Made by a program: the position numbers and the translations under genes | Notes under the pieces: model-generated | Seen by the model: only the letters and a program-made list of their open reading frames with translations | Told to the model about the DNA's origin: nothing | Database searches by the model: none | NCBI GenBank assembly: GCA_050084515.1 | Contig: CM114271.1 | Location: 33,356,001 to 33,420,000, forward strand | DNA from: Blasia pusilla | Taxonomy: Eukaryota; Marchantiophyta; Marchantiopsida; Blasiales | Reading direction: 5' to 3' | DNA length: 64,000 bases | Shown here: piece after piece, positions 22,201 through 35,070 of the stretch | How positions within the stretch are numbered: position 1 is the first letter of the stretch | Layout: each line of letters begins with the position of its first letter

Positions 22201-23891
22201 TGGTAGGTGATGGAAGTTGCAGCTAGATTTTGAACATTTGATCCTAGCATGAAGAGATACTAGTTTTCAATTGTTTGGAAACAAGCATAAGTCTAGCATA
22301 TAATATGCATGAATGTTATAAAAAAAACTTAATCTCGCTTAGAGAGCAAGATCAAACAGTTATCTTTAGTTGGTTGGCTTAAATGTTGCATCAAATGCTG
22401 AAAATAAGATGGAGGCTTAGTATGGATATCTGGATGCATCTTTGGAGTGAATGTCGCTCAGTTCTAGTCTCTTATTAGTTCCTCCTCCCCTTAAACTCCT
22501 TGTTGAGCTGTGTCCCAACATTCTCTCATAGCCCACAACTAACCCCTTTTAGCTTATCATTGTGGTAATTATGACAATGACAGATCCCTAATGCCTTATA
22601 GAGGTATTATAAAGTTTAGAAAAATCATACAGATAATGCCAACTCACAACACCCCATAAATTTTAAATGCAAAAAAAGGCAAAGATGGGGTTTTTCTCCA
22701 AGGGGATGAAGCTGGAAAAAAATCTCGCATTGTCTAAGTATTCCAAAAGCGATGGATGCAAGATTTTCTAACTAAATTTTATGGTCCTTAGTTGTTAATG
22801 AAAATGCCTAAAACGATTCGATATTTAAAAGGGATCTTGATAAGTACAATTCATGGATTAGAGAATTGAAAGTTATTGACAACATGAAAATATAATTGTG
22901 GAAGTCATTAACATCTTAACATTTGCAAGTAAAATCCGAAGGTATTTGTAAGTTAGGTCACTTGACAATTACCAAATTTAAAGATTTTTTTGTGAAAAAT
23001 CCGACATCATTTTTTATTTTCATTAATGGAAAGTTTTTTAGAATCAAATTTTATATTATAATCCCAAAAGAGAGCAAGCCAAATATGGAACCAAGAAAGG
23101 ACATATGGTGGCAAAAGGGGATTAATTTTTCAACATAGCTAACCAAAAAATCAAACATGAAGACTATTGGTTGGTCAATTGTAATGGTCGACGAGATGAG
23201 TGGCCATCCATCACTTTGGCCCAATGAGTCAATGCCAATTCTTCTCCACCCTATAATGCCACTAATATGCATTATCAATAATAAGTTATGACAAAGAAGG
23301 ACTACAAGAAGGTGTGAGTTAATGAGTGTCAAGCGAATGGTGATCACATGATTTCATGAAAGTATCAAAAGAAACATGTAAGTGCCCAACACTTCCATTG
23401 CAAAAGGGATAAAGTTATTGGTCACATGTTTGACGGCATAAGTTACCTTCTTGATTCTAGTTGTTGCATCAACCACAAAACCTTTAGTATGTGCAACTTG
23501 ACACACCAAATCAAAACGTGTAAGATTGACAAGCACCATATCATCCAATAGATGAAATCCATCTTAAGATACAACTAGATCAACTTGTCAACTACATGTC
23601 TCTTCTATAATAGAAGATAGGATATAGAATTTCTATTGCTCAACGATGGAGCTTGAATTTAGAGCCATTGTTGCTATTGACTATCTGATCATTGCATGCA
23701 TCGCCGGTCGATTTCCACCCGAGTCGCCACCATATGCATGTACAAGAATATGGATACCATTTGTATCAAGAGGTTTCTCAACATGCATAATTAGGCCAAG
23801 GTAGACCTAGAAGAGAAGGATGAGGAAGTCTATGACGTAACTGCAATGTTGTTGAGAATATACTTTGTATAAGAGGGAAGAAGATATTGAG
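16207..23891. other. AT-rich intergenic DNA, no gene supported
   Basis: Open stretches here are short, AT-rich and without recognisable motifs. I found no RNA gene, LTR pair or coding homology that I can support across these 7.7 kb. Confidence 0.5.
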
Positions 23892-24110
23892 AGGATTGGT
23901 GGTAAGCCATATCCCCACTCTTATTGTCCAAACAAGCTCAAATGAGTGTAGCCATAATTCGCTATAATCTCGTAATAGACTAATCTACTAAAACAATGGA
24001 AGAGGTCCTTTTAGAAATTCCATCGCATGCATGAAGAAGTTCTTGTGCAATTCAGCTTAGGCTTTGATAGCACAAGAATATTCAGTTGGGTTGTGCGAAT
24101 TAGTAGGAGT
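23892..24110 (+). repeat. Dispersed direct repeat, copy 1
   Basis: The block starting GGATTGGTGGTAAGCCAT is repeated in the same orientation at about 48358-48565. Shared landmarks are the CCCCACTCTT, GTAGCCATAATTC, GACTAATCTACTAAA and AATGGAAGAG segments in the same order, with indels between. The two copies lie 24.4 kb apart and bracket the palindrome-bearing mobile region. The nature of the repeat is unknown. Confidence 0.75.
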
Positions 24111-25689
24111 TGATGAACGGATGGGGTTACCCGAGTTATTTTTGATTGGTTAATTTCAGGAATCAAGATTCAGGAAAGACATAATCAGTTCAAGACCTCC
24201 TTTGTGTATCTCTACTATTTCCCATGCTGTTGATCTTCCTTGTTGTTTTTTCTTTTAGAATGTTGTTGCACTCTACACTATGTGTCTTGTGTACGACGTC
24301 GCAACATGTACGCTTACGATGGCATCCCGATTTGAGCCCTTGCAATGATGTTGCCACCCTGCCATCGTTTGATTGATTCATTCATTTTATCTCTTCATTT
24401 CGCATTAGTGCGACGCTTTGTGGCGGCCTTTCTTGATTGAGTAATTCGTTGAGTCATTCATTCATTCAATAATTGACTACATGCTCACACGGGGCACAAG
24501 GAAGTAATTCCGAAGGCAAACAAAAGGCTGCTATGGCAAACAAAGAGTCATTCCCTGCCCGCGGCGTTATCCAATTGCCATTAGTCAAATTCTTGCCTTT
24601 ATTGTTGTAGACATTTTGTGGTACCCTAAGAAAATCCCTTTTTGGTTGTGGTCACCAAATTTTTCTTTTACACCAAAATGCCTTACCATATTTAAATGGC
24701 ACTTCATTTTTGGAAACACCTTTATGATGGGTAGTGAGTTTGATCTCCGAGCTCATAGGTTGTGACCCAATGCATAATGGCAACAACTTGCCTGCAAGTT
24801 GATGTGACTGAAAACTCTTAGCACGGATTAGCATCCCGATTATCAATGCCTGGTGGCCTCCTTGGTGGTGCAAAAACCGATCTGGGGGGGATTTCGTCGA
24901 CACCCGTGGTTATCTTTGTGTCTACAATTGCCACAAATAGTTTCCTTTCCTTTCCTATCTCTATTGGGTATCCCTTACTCCTTGCATTCTTTGCATTCTG
25001 GTAACTTGCATGGCCGCACTCGGGCAACATCACACCTCTACTCCTTATCAAATTTTTTTGAGCCTCCCAACTTTGCACTCAATTCTTGTCTATCGTCGCA
25101 TATTGGGTCTTTTTGGTGGTAATTCACGCAGACTTCTAAGCAGCACCTAACGTTGGTAGAGTGGCCTTACTAGGACTTGGGACGTGCACTCATGTGGTTG
25201 TGCACTCATGCGGTTCACATTACTAGAAGGGTGTGTTTCTTTCAAGTAAAACACTAGTTTTTTCTTCTTGGTCTCAATCTAGAAGCATACATATGCTCGA
25301 ATATCTCCATGTGGTATGGCTACATCTAATGGGCAGATGCGATCAGATTCAAGAACCTTTTTTAGTTTCCAAGAACGACTAAGAGGTGTGTGTCTTCTCT
25401 GCCATGCAATCTAAGGGCACTACAAGTCTATTACCAAAAATTGGCAATGTGCTTGCATACACCTTTTTTAGTTGCTTAAAGTGAGTCGGTAGTAGGTACC
25501 ACAATTTTTTTTCATTTTCTGCTTTTTTTTTTGCATACAACTAATTATGGGAACTCGTTGAGGCTAGATCCTTGAGGCGAGAAGGAAGGGCAAGGGGTAT
25601 CCAAAAACATACGCTTTTTGATTTGGAGGTTACTAATCGAGACCCCAACAAGCACACAACTAGTTCAGGAAAAGCAAAAACAAGAGATG
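24111..25689. other. No gene supported
   Basis: Short open stretches only. Nothing in this interval matches the exons of the nearby methyltransferase-like gene that I could see, although its upstream exons might be present in an unrecognisable state. Confidence 0.45.
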
Positions 25690-26225
25690 CGAAGCTCCTC
25701 GGAGTTAGGAAACAAAGGAGTCGAATACACTCCATCATCCTTGGTCAAGTAGAGGGATGGCATGAGTAGGAGCACAATTCTTCCACATCAGACCTTGCTC
25801 TTGAATGAACTTGAGAAATTCTCAAGTCAGGAGTTCACCCTTCCCTTGAGAACCTGACAGTCTTGGGACAAAAGCTTCTACGAAACGGCCACGACCAATG
25901 GATAGTGAATGGGGTAGTTGAGGATGTTGCGGTGGACCTCTTCATTCAGATTTGCCAACGGATTTAGGTTGTGGGATGATAACCCATGCGATACTAGCCT
26001 ATACTAGAACATGCCTTTTACCTACAACCAGATCGTGTTGTTGTTCTCCTTTGCCAACGCGTACATGAGTAACAAGGGATGTTTCCTTGTTTTGATTGGA
26101 GGAAGTGAAGACAAGCTCTTCAACCTGCACTGCGTGAGGAGATCACAGTGGATGACGCAGTCTTGGGTACTAGGGTAGTCAAGAATAACGATCCCCTAAG
26201 ATCTCCAACAAATCAACTTTGGGTT
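25690..26225 (+). pseudogene. Degenerate second copy of the N-type DNA methyltransferase-like gene (motif IV exon)
   Basis: This is homologous to the minus-strand exon at about 36100-35665: LNELEKFSSQEF corresponds to VDELQSFTSQES, LTVLGQKLLRNGHDQW to LTVLGQKLLRNGHAPW, VEDVAVDLF to AEEVAVDLL, LWDDNPCD to LWDNNPSD, and GCFLVLIGGSEDKLFNL to GYFLVLTGGSKDKLFNL. Frame changes and stops show it is dead. The block before LWDDNP, which aligns with catalytic motif IV, reads DLPTDLG here and DFPSGF in the other copy. The palindrome array at 26245-26962 follows directly, at the same place as the repeat-bearing intron of the other copy, and a possible acceptor (TGTGCAG) precedes IEYSYVFLL near 27029. Confidence 0.6.
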
Positions 26226-26244
26226 AGTTAGCAAAAAATATTTG

Positions 26245-26962
26245 CAGCCCGTCAGAATCCGATGGATCAATTTTTTCTAAGTATATTTCTCTGCAACCCG
26301 TCAAAATTCAATGGGTTGCACATCTAGTTTTTTCATAACCGCGAGTGCACATGTTGCATTCTGACGGGTTGCACATATGTAAAGTTTTTTACTTCGTTCT
26401 ATGCAACCCGTTGGATTCTGACCCGTTGCACATCTGGTCTTTTTATAATTGCGAGTGCACATGTTGGATTCCAACAGGTTGCATATATGTTAAGTTTTTA
26501 CTTTGTTCTATGCAACCCGTCCGATTCTGACGAGTTACAAAAATGCAATTGTTTCTTAATTCGTTCTGCAAAACGCGTCCGATTCCAATGGGTTGCACAT
26601 ATGTTATGTTTCTTACTTCATTCTGCGTAACCTGTTGGATTCCAATTGGTTTCCGATATGTTATGTATTTTTGTGGCTTCCGTGCAACCCGTCCGATTCC
26701 CACGGGTTGCAGATATATTATGTTTTTTTGACTTCTATGCAACTCGTTAAAATCCGATGGATTGCCGATTTGTTATGTTTTTTCCTGGATTTTTTTCAAC
26801 CCATCGGATTTCAACCGATTGCGCAAAACATTGGCACAAATTCTTGCTTAATTCTGCGCAGCCCCCCAGAATCAAACTCAACAGTTTTTTCTAGACACTT
26901 GCACGCTTTCTTGTATATGCTACACTCATACCATTGCAACCCATTGGAATCCGTTGGGTTGA
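26245..26962. repeat. Palindrome cluster 1 (about 12 units, ~57-bp period)
   Basis: Variants of the inverted repeat GCAACCCGTCGGA-N-(reverse complement) recur about every 57 bases between 26247 and 26962. The spacers are related to each other (ATATGTTATGTTTTTT followed by a CTTC-rich stretch), so here whole palindrome-plus-spacer units were amplified in tandem. Units are diverged, many at CpG positions. Confidence 0.85.
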
Positions 26963-28467
26963 GATAGAGAAATCATTCACTCTCGTTACCCCTTGATGCT
27001 GACCAACATTATTGCCAATTTCTTCTGTGCAGATTGAGTATTCGTATGTGTTTTTGTTAGGGTCATTGACCACTATTGGATTCCGACAAGTTGGTTGGCT
27101 AATTTCTTCGCTTTTCCTCTTAGTCCTTCCTTTAGGCATTCCTGTCGGCTTCCTTCACTTCTAACATGTGTGTTTAATCATGGTTGCCAAATGCCCATCA
27201 ACCTTCTAAAGACTCCACGTACCCATTCCTGAGCCAAGTCTTCTAACTCATTCGTGGCCTCCTAGTCTTGTGAGTCATTGTTGGCAATATTACAATCCAT
27301 CACTTTCTACCAACTTCACCAAATGACCTATCCTCTTTTTCAATTCCTTCATCTCCAAGATTGTCGTCATTGGTTGTTGAATTGCGACAACGTGTTGGGA
27401 ATGAAGATGAGAGTCTTGGGCTAGACCCCATAGTCAGAGTATATTTTGAACGGCTTTGATTAGTTCTGTAGTGATAAAATACCATGTGATGGATTTGCAA
27501 TGGTAAGATACCTTCCTGCTCCATAAACACCGGCTTACACGCAGAGTGATTTAAGCATTTTAGAAGTGGTCTCCACTGTTCTATCTTCACATTTTGGTTT
27601 GAAATATGATGTTTGTTTTTGCCCCAACGTTGTACACTTGTTACTCTCTTTAAAACATTTCTTGCATTTGAAGTAGAAGAGAATATTAAAAAAAAGTGGA
27701 AAGTTTTGAAGAGAGGTAAGGGATTTTGGAGTTTTTTGAAGAGAGACTCTCCTCTCTTCCTCTTGCCTACCAGAATACCAGCCTCCAATTTGAAATTTGT
27801 TGTTACATTCCGTGCCTTGATCCACAAGCCAGCAAGAGTAGCGTGCTCAACCTTTTACGCCACTATGTAACAACAAAACAACTCCATACATGTAGGTAAG
27901 GTGGTTGGATCATAAAAGGGACAAAAGAACATGGTCCATATTGTGGTATGGGTTTCCCACTTGCTACCAATCCCAAGGTAAAACGTGAAATAGATCCCAA
28001 AACCCTTGGCAACAAGCACATAAATGTGATACCATATCATCTTGCTCTTTTTACTGCTTTGGAGTGCTCATATGAATTTGTAGCATGTTACAAATGTTCA
28101 GTGGTCATTCTCTCTACTCAAATATGCTTTAAAATGTGAATCTCAAGGTGCCCTAAAAATTAGAGTTGAATATGCAAAATCTTTGGATCTTGAGGATTTA
28201 GATGAGACCACATTGCTGCTAATATCTATCCTAGTGTTGAATAGATCCATCTCATCCACTAAGGCAGGCCTAACCGCCCTAAAAATTCCTATTGTATAAA
28301 GATTCCTAGAGTCACCTTAGAGTATGAATGCATGGAAGAGTTGGGCTAGTATTGTGGCAAATTTCATTAGTGTTTAGGAGGACGTCAAAAGTGGAACATG
28401 CAGAAGATACCAAATAAAGAATAGAAAACCCAAAAAATAAAACAGTCATAAGGGAATCAACCTGAGT
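26963..28467. other. No gene supported
   Basis: Reverse-strand open stretches at 27139-26891 and 27827-27300 are Lys/Ser-rich and of unknown nature; I could not link them to any family. They may be decayed parts of the surrounding element. Confidence 0.4.
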
Positions 28468-29055
28468 CATGCAATCTGTCGGAATCTGACAAGTTGCTTG
28501 AATGGACGACAGAAAATGGGGTTTAAAAAAAGGTTGCAAGAGAGTCTCGGTAGTAACTTCGTCAACCTGGTCTACAAATATCACAAGATACGAGAATTTG
28601 TGCATACATCTATAGTCATCCAAGTTCTATTTTTGGCTTCAAACCTGTCGACGTGCGATGGGTTCACAGAAACAAAATCACAGACCATTCAAATCAATTA
28701 GGAAACATTACAGACATGCCCCAAAGAAGAACAAATTTCAACTCCACTTGCTACTTGCAGACAAACAACCCATCGGAAACCGACGGGTTGCAATAGCAAG
28801 AAATCATTAGTTTGCAACTTCTTGGAATTCCACATGTCGCAAACTTAGTTCTTGGTTTGCAACTCATCGATTTCCGACGGGTTGCAAACCTTATCCAGGA
28901 ACTACAACTTGTCAGAATCCGAGAAATTCCAAACTCGCTCATTGGTCCCTCATTTTTATGGTTGCAAACCACAGCCCCAGTTTGCAACCAGATTGTAATC
29001 CGACAGTCCCTCGTTCCCTAGGTCGCAACCCTTCGGAATCTAACGGGTTGCAAAA
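28468..29055. repeat. Palindrome cluster 2 (about 6 units)
   Basis: Diverged units of the 27-nt palindrome occur near 28470, 28768, 28861, 28905, 28982 and 29022. The cluster lies just downstream (minus-strand sense) of the stop codon of the methyltransferase-like gene at 29187-29185, so in its 3' flank rather than an intron. Confidence 0.8.
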
Positions 29056-29222
29056 TAAATAGCATCGAGTTGATAAACCAACACAATCGACAAGAACTCA
29101 ACACAAGTTTACAAAAACCATCATGGTGCAAAAAATTCTTGTCCTTTATTACATCCGAGGGAAGCTCGGAAATGTACATTTGATCTAGTCTATGATTTTT
29201 TCAGCCTCGTCATGTACAAATT

Positions 29223-29640
29223 TGTTAGATTCTCAACATCCACTCCTCTGAGCACCATTAATCTGATCGGCCCCCTTGTATGAGGAGAAGCTTAGATTGA
29301 TGGTTCCGACTTAGACGTCGAAGGAGTCATAGTAATATGACGTAGGTGATTTACGGAGTAGCGTTACTAGGTTTATTTAACCCTATATTGTATCAGGGTG
29401 CGGGGCACACTAATGCAATATAGTTCTATTAATAGAAACGAAGAAAAATAGGTAAAAACCCTAGTTTCCCGAGTAGTCAAATAGTCGGGAGCCGCAGCGG
29501 TAGCGTATTCTCGTATGTCAAGTTATCTCCCAGTTCAGGTTCCATCGAAGCTCTTCTGTGAGCGCACGGACGGACTAGGCCACTTTGTATCTCTAAGTTT
29601 TGTAAAGATTTCAGTGATCTCGTCACTTTCTGTTTTCTCA
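29223..29640 (+). repeat. Copia 5' LTR
   Basis: Starts TGTTAGATTCTCAACATCC and ends TTTTCTCA, possibly with CA added. It matches the 3' LTR over its whole length with about 17 substitutions and one single-base length difference. Confidence 0.9.
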
Positions 29641-29642
29641 CA

Positions 29643-29653
29643 TGGTATCAAAG
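29643..29653 (+). other. Copia primer-binding site
   Basis: TGGTATCAAAG immediately after the 5' LTR resembles the initiator-Met tRNA 3' end complement used by copia elements (usual form TGGTATCAGAG). Confidence 0.75.
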
Positions 29654-29714
29654 TAGTAGGTTTTCTAGTACTTTGTATCTGGCAATCTAGTATGTTTGCA
29701 CAAAATCTTGAGAG

Positions 29715-30500
29715 ATGGCTACTTCTTCGTCAGTTCGTGCTCGTCCTCCTCCACTGGGTGAAGGGAAGTTAGATGGGTCTAACTATACGTTGTGGAAGTT
29801 CAAAATGAGAACTGTCCTCGAATCATTTGAGATCTGGGAAACGGCCACAGGGGTTGATTCAAATCCACAAGCTAGTTTGAGTTCTGCATGTTCATCTTCA
29901 TCTGGGGATATCGATCATGTTGTTGGCATGGAGACGCAGAAACGCTGATGCTCTATATGCGATTGTCACGAATGTAACTGATCTTGTCATGACTCTCATT
30001 CAACATACAACCATTGTTGTTGAGGCGTGGAACATTTTGAAGAATCAATATGAAACGAGGAATGAGACTCGGATTCAGAATCTGGAGAATCAACTTACGT
30101 CTGAGAAATTTTCAGAAGGAGAAAGCGCGGAGCAATTTTTGACAAGGATCAAGAATCTTCAAGATCAGATGGCGTCCGTAGGAATTTCAAAGTCTAGCGA
30201 AGATTTGGCACGTCGGTGCATAAGGATTTTGCCTCCAAGGTATGTCAGTTTGGTCACTGCACTGAATACTCAAGTAAGACCCACGCCGCTTACTTTTGAA
30301 CAATTTAGTGCAATGTTGGTAGAAGAGGAAATGCGCTTCAAAGCAAGAGAGAGAAGTAATGCAACATTTACTGCCAACGTATAGAGAGGTAGAAATCAGG
30401 ATTACAGTTCAAATGTCAAGAAGAAATTTCCAAGAAAAGCCTTCAAATGCTTTTATTGTGGTAAGCTAGGTCATCTTATCAAAGATTGTAGAAAGAGGAG
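29715..30500 (+). pseudogene. Copia gag with CCHC zinc knuckle
   Basis: Begins MATSSSVRARPPPLGEGKLD and LDGSNYTLWKFKMRTVLE, typical of plant copia gag. A frameshift near 29930 moves the frame. The second part (AWNILKNQYETRNETRIQNL, then EQFLTRIKNLQDQMASVG) ends at TAG 30382-30384, after which the same frame continues to the knuckle CFYCGKLGHLIKDC (about 30448-30489). Gag packages element RNA. It is broken by one frameshift and one stop. Confidence 0.88.
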
Positions 30501-30639
30501 TCAAGATGAGAAGAACGGTTGTTTAAGACCTAAGAAGGAGTCTGGAAATTCTGTAGAACTAGGAGAAGATGAAGTAGATGCTTGGGTAGCAATAGAAGAG
30601 TTTTGCACACAGGCAGAACATTCCACTAAGTCAAAGAGT

Positions 30640-33600
30640 GAAGATGCATGGGTGCTCGATAGTGGAGCATCTTGGCATATGACCAATCATAAGGATTGGT
30701 ATAGCTCCTTTCAGTCTCTACAGGAGCCCATCGTTGTTACTGTTGGAAATAATGCAAAGTGCCATGTAGAAGAGAAAGGCACAATTTCTTCAGTCTCACA
30801 AAAAGGAGATGAAAAGAAGTTAACTGATGTACTAAACGTACCAGAGTTGAAGCGAAATTTGATTTCAGTGGTAGTATTATGTGATCGTGACCTAGAAGTT
30901 TGTTTCAAGAAAAGTGGAGCAGTCATTGAGGATGCCAATGGGAAAGAAGTGGGTGAAGGAATACCACGTGGAAATATCTACGAGTTGTATGCTTTCACGA
31001 CAAGTCTAGGTACAGATCTTAGTAGCAATAAGTTGTGGCATGAAAGATTTGGTCACCTAAGCTTTCCCCTACTAAGTCAGATGCAGAAATCTGACATGGT
31101 TACTGATTTACCAACAATTTTTGGAGTGTCGGATACTTGTGAAGCTTGTATGATGGGCAAGCAACACCGACAACCATTTCCACAAGAGTCCAGCAATAGG
31201 GCAAAGGCTCCTCTAGAGTTGATACATACTGACCTCTGGTAAAATGAAAATAGTGGCATTAGGTGGTTCTTCCTACTTCTTTTTAGTTGTCGACGATTAT
31301 AGTAGGAAGATGTGGGTGTATTTCCTTCGTGATAAGGCAAGTGCTTTTGGAAAATTTAAAGTATGGCACAAGCTGGTTGAGAATGAGATAGAAAAGAAGG
31401 TACAAAAGCTTCGCACTGATCGAGGAGGAGAATTCTTATCAACAAAATTCAATAAATATTTGGGGGAGCATGGAATCAAGTGACAGTTAACCACGGCACA
31501 TACACCACAAAAAAATGGAGTTGTTGAGCGTCGAAACCATACAGTGGTGGAGATGGCAAGATGTATGATGAAAGCAAAAGGTTTGACAGAAGGATTTTGG
31601 GCTGAAGCTGTTAATACTACCGTATATATTCTAAATAGAAGTGCTACCAAGTCAGTGCAAGGCATGACTCCTCATCAATCATACTTAGGTAAGGTACCAT
31701 CAGTCCAACATTTCAGGACTTTTGGTAGTGAGTGTTTTGTACATATTCCTGAAGCATCTAGGACCAAGCTGGAGTCCAAGAGCAGGAAGTGCATCTTTAT
31801 GGGATACAGTGATGAGTCTAAAGCTTATCGCCTTTGGTGTCCTGAGGAAAAGAAGATGCTTGTGAGTCGTGATGTGGTGTTCCAGGAACAACCTCGTCAA
31901 GTGGCGGATATCAGTGGTCCGTCCACATTATCATCAAACGAAGAGATAACCCACCAGAGCATACCACAAATGTTTACACCAGATCATCAAGAAGAAGAAG
32001 AAGAAGAAGGATTTGGTGATGATTACAAAGAGCAACCTGCTCTTCCAGTGCGGTCGTCATATCCTAAGTGGATAAAGCAGCTCTTGGATGGTAAGGATCC
32101 ACCAGCAACTCATGAAGTTGTTACACATCCAAGGAGATCCAAGAGACTAAAGGAGCAGAATAGAGCTTCCACACATCTCGTCAACATGGCCTTGATGACA
32201 TAGGTCTTGAAGGTGGAAGAGCCATCATGCTTGGATGAGGCCCTTGCTCATCCTCAATGGAGAGAGGCCATGCAGATGGAGATGGACGCTATTCAGAGGA
32301 ATGAAACTTGGACTTTGGTTGAAAAGCCAAAGGACAGGAAGATAATACGCACCAAGTGGGTATACAAGACCAAGTACAAGTCGGACGGTACATTGGATAA
32401 ATTCAAAGTGAGATTGGTCGCACAAGGATGCTCACAAATCAAAGGTTTTGACTACTATGAGACTTTTGCTCCTACTGCAAGGATGACAACCATTCAAATT
32501 GTTCTAGCAGTTGCAGGAACAAGTCGTTGGCCTGTATACCAATACGATGTGAAGTCTGCCTTTCTGAACGGGAGTCTCAAGGAGGAGGTATATGTTTCTC
32601 AATCACTAGGTTTTGAGACACTCAGATCAGAAGAGAAAGTTTGTTTACTTCATCGAGCATTGTATGGGTTGAAGCAAGCCCCAAGGGTATGGTATCAACG
32701 AATAGATACATTCTTTCGAGAGAAGGGTCTCATCAAGAGTCCGTCAAAAGCAAATTTGTGTGTGTTTTGCGAAGATGGGATGTATATGTTGATAGTCATG
32801 TATGTGGATGATCTGATCATCACAGGAGACCACAATACAAAAATAGAGGAAATGAAGGGAGTGTTGAAATCTGAGTTTGAAATGTCAGATTTAGGTCTTT
32901 TGCACTACTTTATAGGGCTGGAAATTTGGCAACAGTCAGATTCTATTTTTCTCTCTCAGTAGAAGTATGCTAGAGAAATCTTGAAGGTATTCGGGATGAC
33001 CGAGTGTAAGGAAGTGCTCTCGCCAATGGAGGTAGAGTTGAAACTCTTGATGGAGGATGTTTCACCATTGGTAGATGAAAAGTTGTACAGAAAGCTTGTA
33101 GGCAGTTTGATATTTTTGTGTAACACTAGATCAGACATTAGCTTCGCTGTGGGAGTGTTGAGTAGGTTCTCAACTAAGCCTCGTGAGAACCATTGGAAGG
33201 CAGGGATGCGTGTGTTGAAGTACATCAAAGGCACTATCGAGTACGGCATCACCTATGGAGCAGGGACGGAAATGACAGGTTTTTGTGATTCGGATTGGGC
33301 AGGAGATTTAGATTCTCGAAGATCAGTTTCGGGTTATTGCTTCTTGGTAGGATCTGGTGTGGTATCATGGGTCAGCAAGAAGTAACCTACAGTGGCTCTT
33401 TCTTCTACCGAGGCAGAGTACAAGGCGGCTTGTTATGCTTCTTGTGAAGCAGTATGGTTGAGATGGATATTGGAGGACATAGGAGAAGCACCAGAAAGTG
33501 CTATAGTAATGTGGTGTGACAATCAGAGTTGCATTGCCATAGCACATAATCTTGTGTTTCATGCTCGTACGAAGCACATAGAGATCTAGTATCACTTTGT

Positions 33601-33742
33601 TCGTGAATTGATCGAGAGAGAGGTTTTGAAGTTAGTCTATTGTCCAACAGAGGATAACCGTGCAGACATCTTCACGAAAGCTTTGAGCGGAGATCAGCTT
33701 CGCCAACATCTGAAGGGTCTTGGCATAGGTCCAAGACAATAG
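30640..33742 (+). pseudogene. Copia pol: protease, integrase, RT, RNase H
   Basis: Protease: VLDSGASWHMTNH (Asp codon 30658-30660). Integrase: pre-integrase zinc region LWHERFGHLSF...CEACMMGKQ (31034-31160), core with IHTDLW, VVDDYSRKMWV and QKNGVVERRNHT. RT: KTKWVYKTKYKSDG, YDVKSAFLNGSL, LYGLKQAPRVWY, catalytic MYVDDLIITGD near 32799. RNase H: DSDWAGDLDSRRSVSGY, LSSTEAEYKA, WCDNQSCIAIA, ending TAG 33740-33742. Breaks: an indel near 31240, TGA 31481, TAG 32201, TAG 32960, TAA 33382, TAG 33587. Most stops sit where the family has Gln or Arg, so C-to-T change explains them. Otherwise collinear and complete. Confidence 0.92.
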
Positions 33743-33771
33743 TCCACATGAGAGTGGATATTGAGGGGGGG

Positions 33772-34190
33772 TGTTGGATTCTCAACATCCACTCCTCTGA
33801 GCACCATTAATCTGATCGGCACCCTTGGATGAGGAGAAGCTTAGATTGATGGTTCCGACTTAGACGTCGAAGGAGTCATAGTAATATGACGTAGGTGGTT
33901 TACAGAGTAGCGTTACTAGGTTTATCTAACCCTATATTGCATTAGGGTGCCGGGCACACTGATGCAATATAGTTCTATTAATAGAAAGGAAGAAAAATAG
34001 GTAAAAACCCTAGTTTTCCCGAGTAGTCAAATAGTCGGGAGCCGCAGCGGTAGCGCATTCTCGTATGTCGAGTTATCTCCCAGTTCAGGTTCCATCGAAG
34101 CTCTTCTGTGAGCGCACGGACGGACTAGGCCACTTTGTATCTCTAAGTTTTGTAAAGATTTCAGTGATCTCGTCACTTTTTGTTTTCTCA
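33772..34190 (+). repeat. Copia 3' LTR
   Basis: Starts TGTTGGATTCTCAACATCC straight after the polypurine tract and ends TTTTCTCA; pairs with the 5' LTR at 29223-29640. Confidence 0.9.
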
Positions 34191-35070
34191 CAATTTACTC
34201 CTAACTCTCCTAGGTGCCTGTACAAAAGGAATGTCTTGGGATACAAGTGGCTCCTTTGGCGGATTGTAGACGGGGATTGTAAATGTTGGGGAATTCGAGA
34301 GCCTTGGCCCCCCCCTAGGTACACCACAACGGTCCCATGTAAGATGATTTAAGTCCCAACGCCTTCCACGACAATAAATCTTGTATGCTCTGCAAGGTGA
34401 CACCCATCCAGTATCAATATGTGCTCCGCCCTTGGAAACTAGTAAATCCCAACTCCAAAACGCTTCAATCAAGATGGCTCCAATAAATCTTTGAACTCAC
34501 TTGTCATCATCCGATAACTCTTCCAAAATTATTTTCGGCTTTTCCCTCCCAATTTTCGGAATTGTAGGAAGTGATGATGGTGTCACTATCAATGGTGGCT
34601 GTGGAGCTGGAGTAGTTGGCTTTGGAGGCGAGTTGTATACTCCCACTAGCCTCTTGTAATCCGCCTTTGCCTCTTTGCAAAGGTAAAAAAGTTGTGGTCT
34701 TCCCTCAAGGCAGAGAATGTTCATGCCACTATGCCAGGCACCTCTGATACTCGCCCTTGATAGGCCCACAAGTCAAAGACCAAGTCACCCGGCCTCAAGC
34801 AGAGCTCCATGAGCGTTTGCATCAAGGCAGGTGACTTCTCCCTTCCTAGATGAAAATTCCCCGGGGGGAATTGTAGAGACTATCTAAGTTGTACCCATCG
34901 GAGCATGGATCCGTTGGATCTGGGATATGGAACACTTGGAAGTTGTGCTCAAGCCTTACAAAGTAGTAGAAAAATGAGTGGTCCATCTGTGAACAAGCAG
35001 GTGGAAAATAATGTCAAAAAAAAGAAAAAGGTAGTAGACTGATGGTCTACTCTCCATAAAGTGATACAAT

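Larger units (their letters stand above)
29223..34192 (+). mobile_element. Ty1/copia LTR retrotransposon, nearly full length, decayed coding region
   Basis: Two LTRs of about 419 bp (29223-29640 and 33772-34190, ends TG...CA) differ at roughly 17 positions (about 96% identity by eye). A primer-binding site TGGTATCAAAG begins at 29643, similar to the initiator-Met tRNA complement. A polypurine tract TTGAGGGGGGG precedes the 3' LTR. Gag, protease, integrase, RT and RNase H appear in copia order. Flanking duplication is AAATT at 29218-29222 and CAATT at 34191-34195 with one mismatch. The element sits in the last exon of a minus-strand gene, which reads through if the element is removed. Confidence 0.92.

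Noticed and set aside
27300-27827. 175-codon minus-strand open stretch
   Set aside because: Low-complexity Lys/Ser-rich translation without a recognisable domain; possibly decayed element sequence, but not supportable as a gene.
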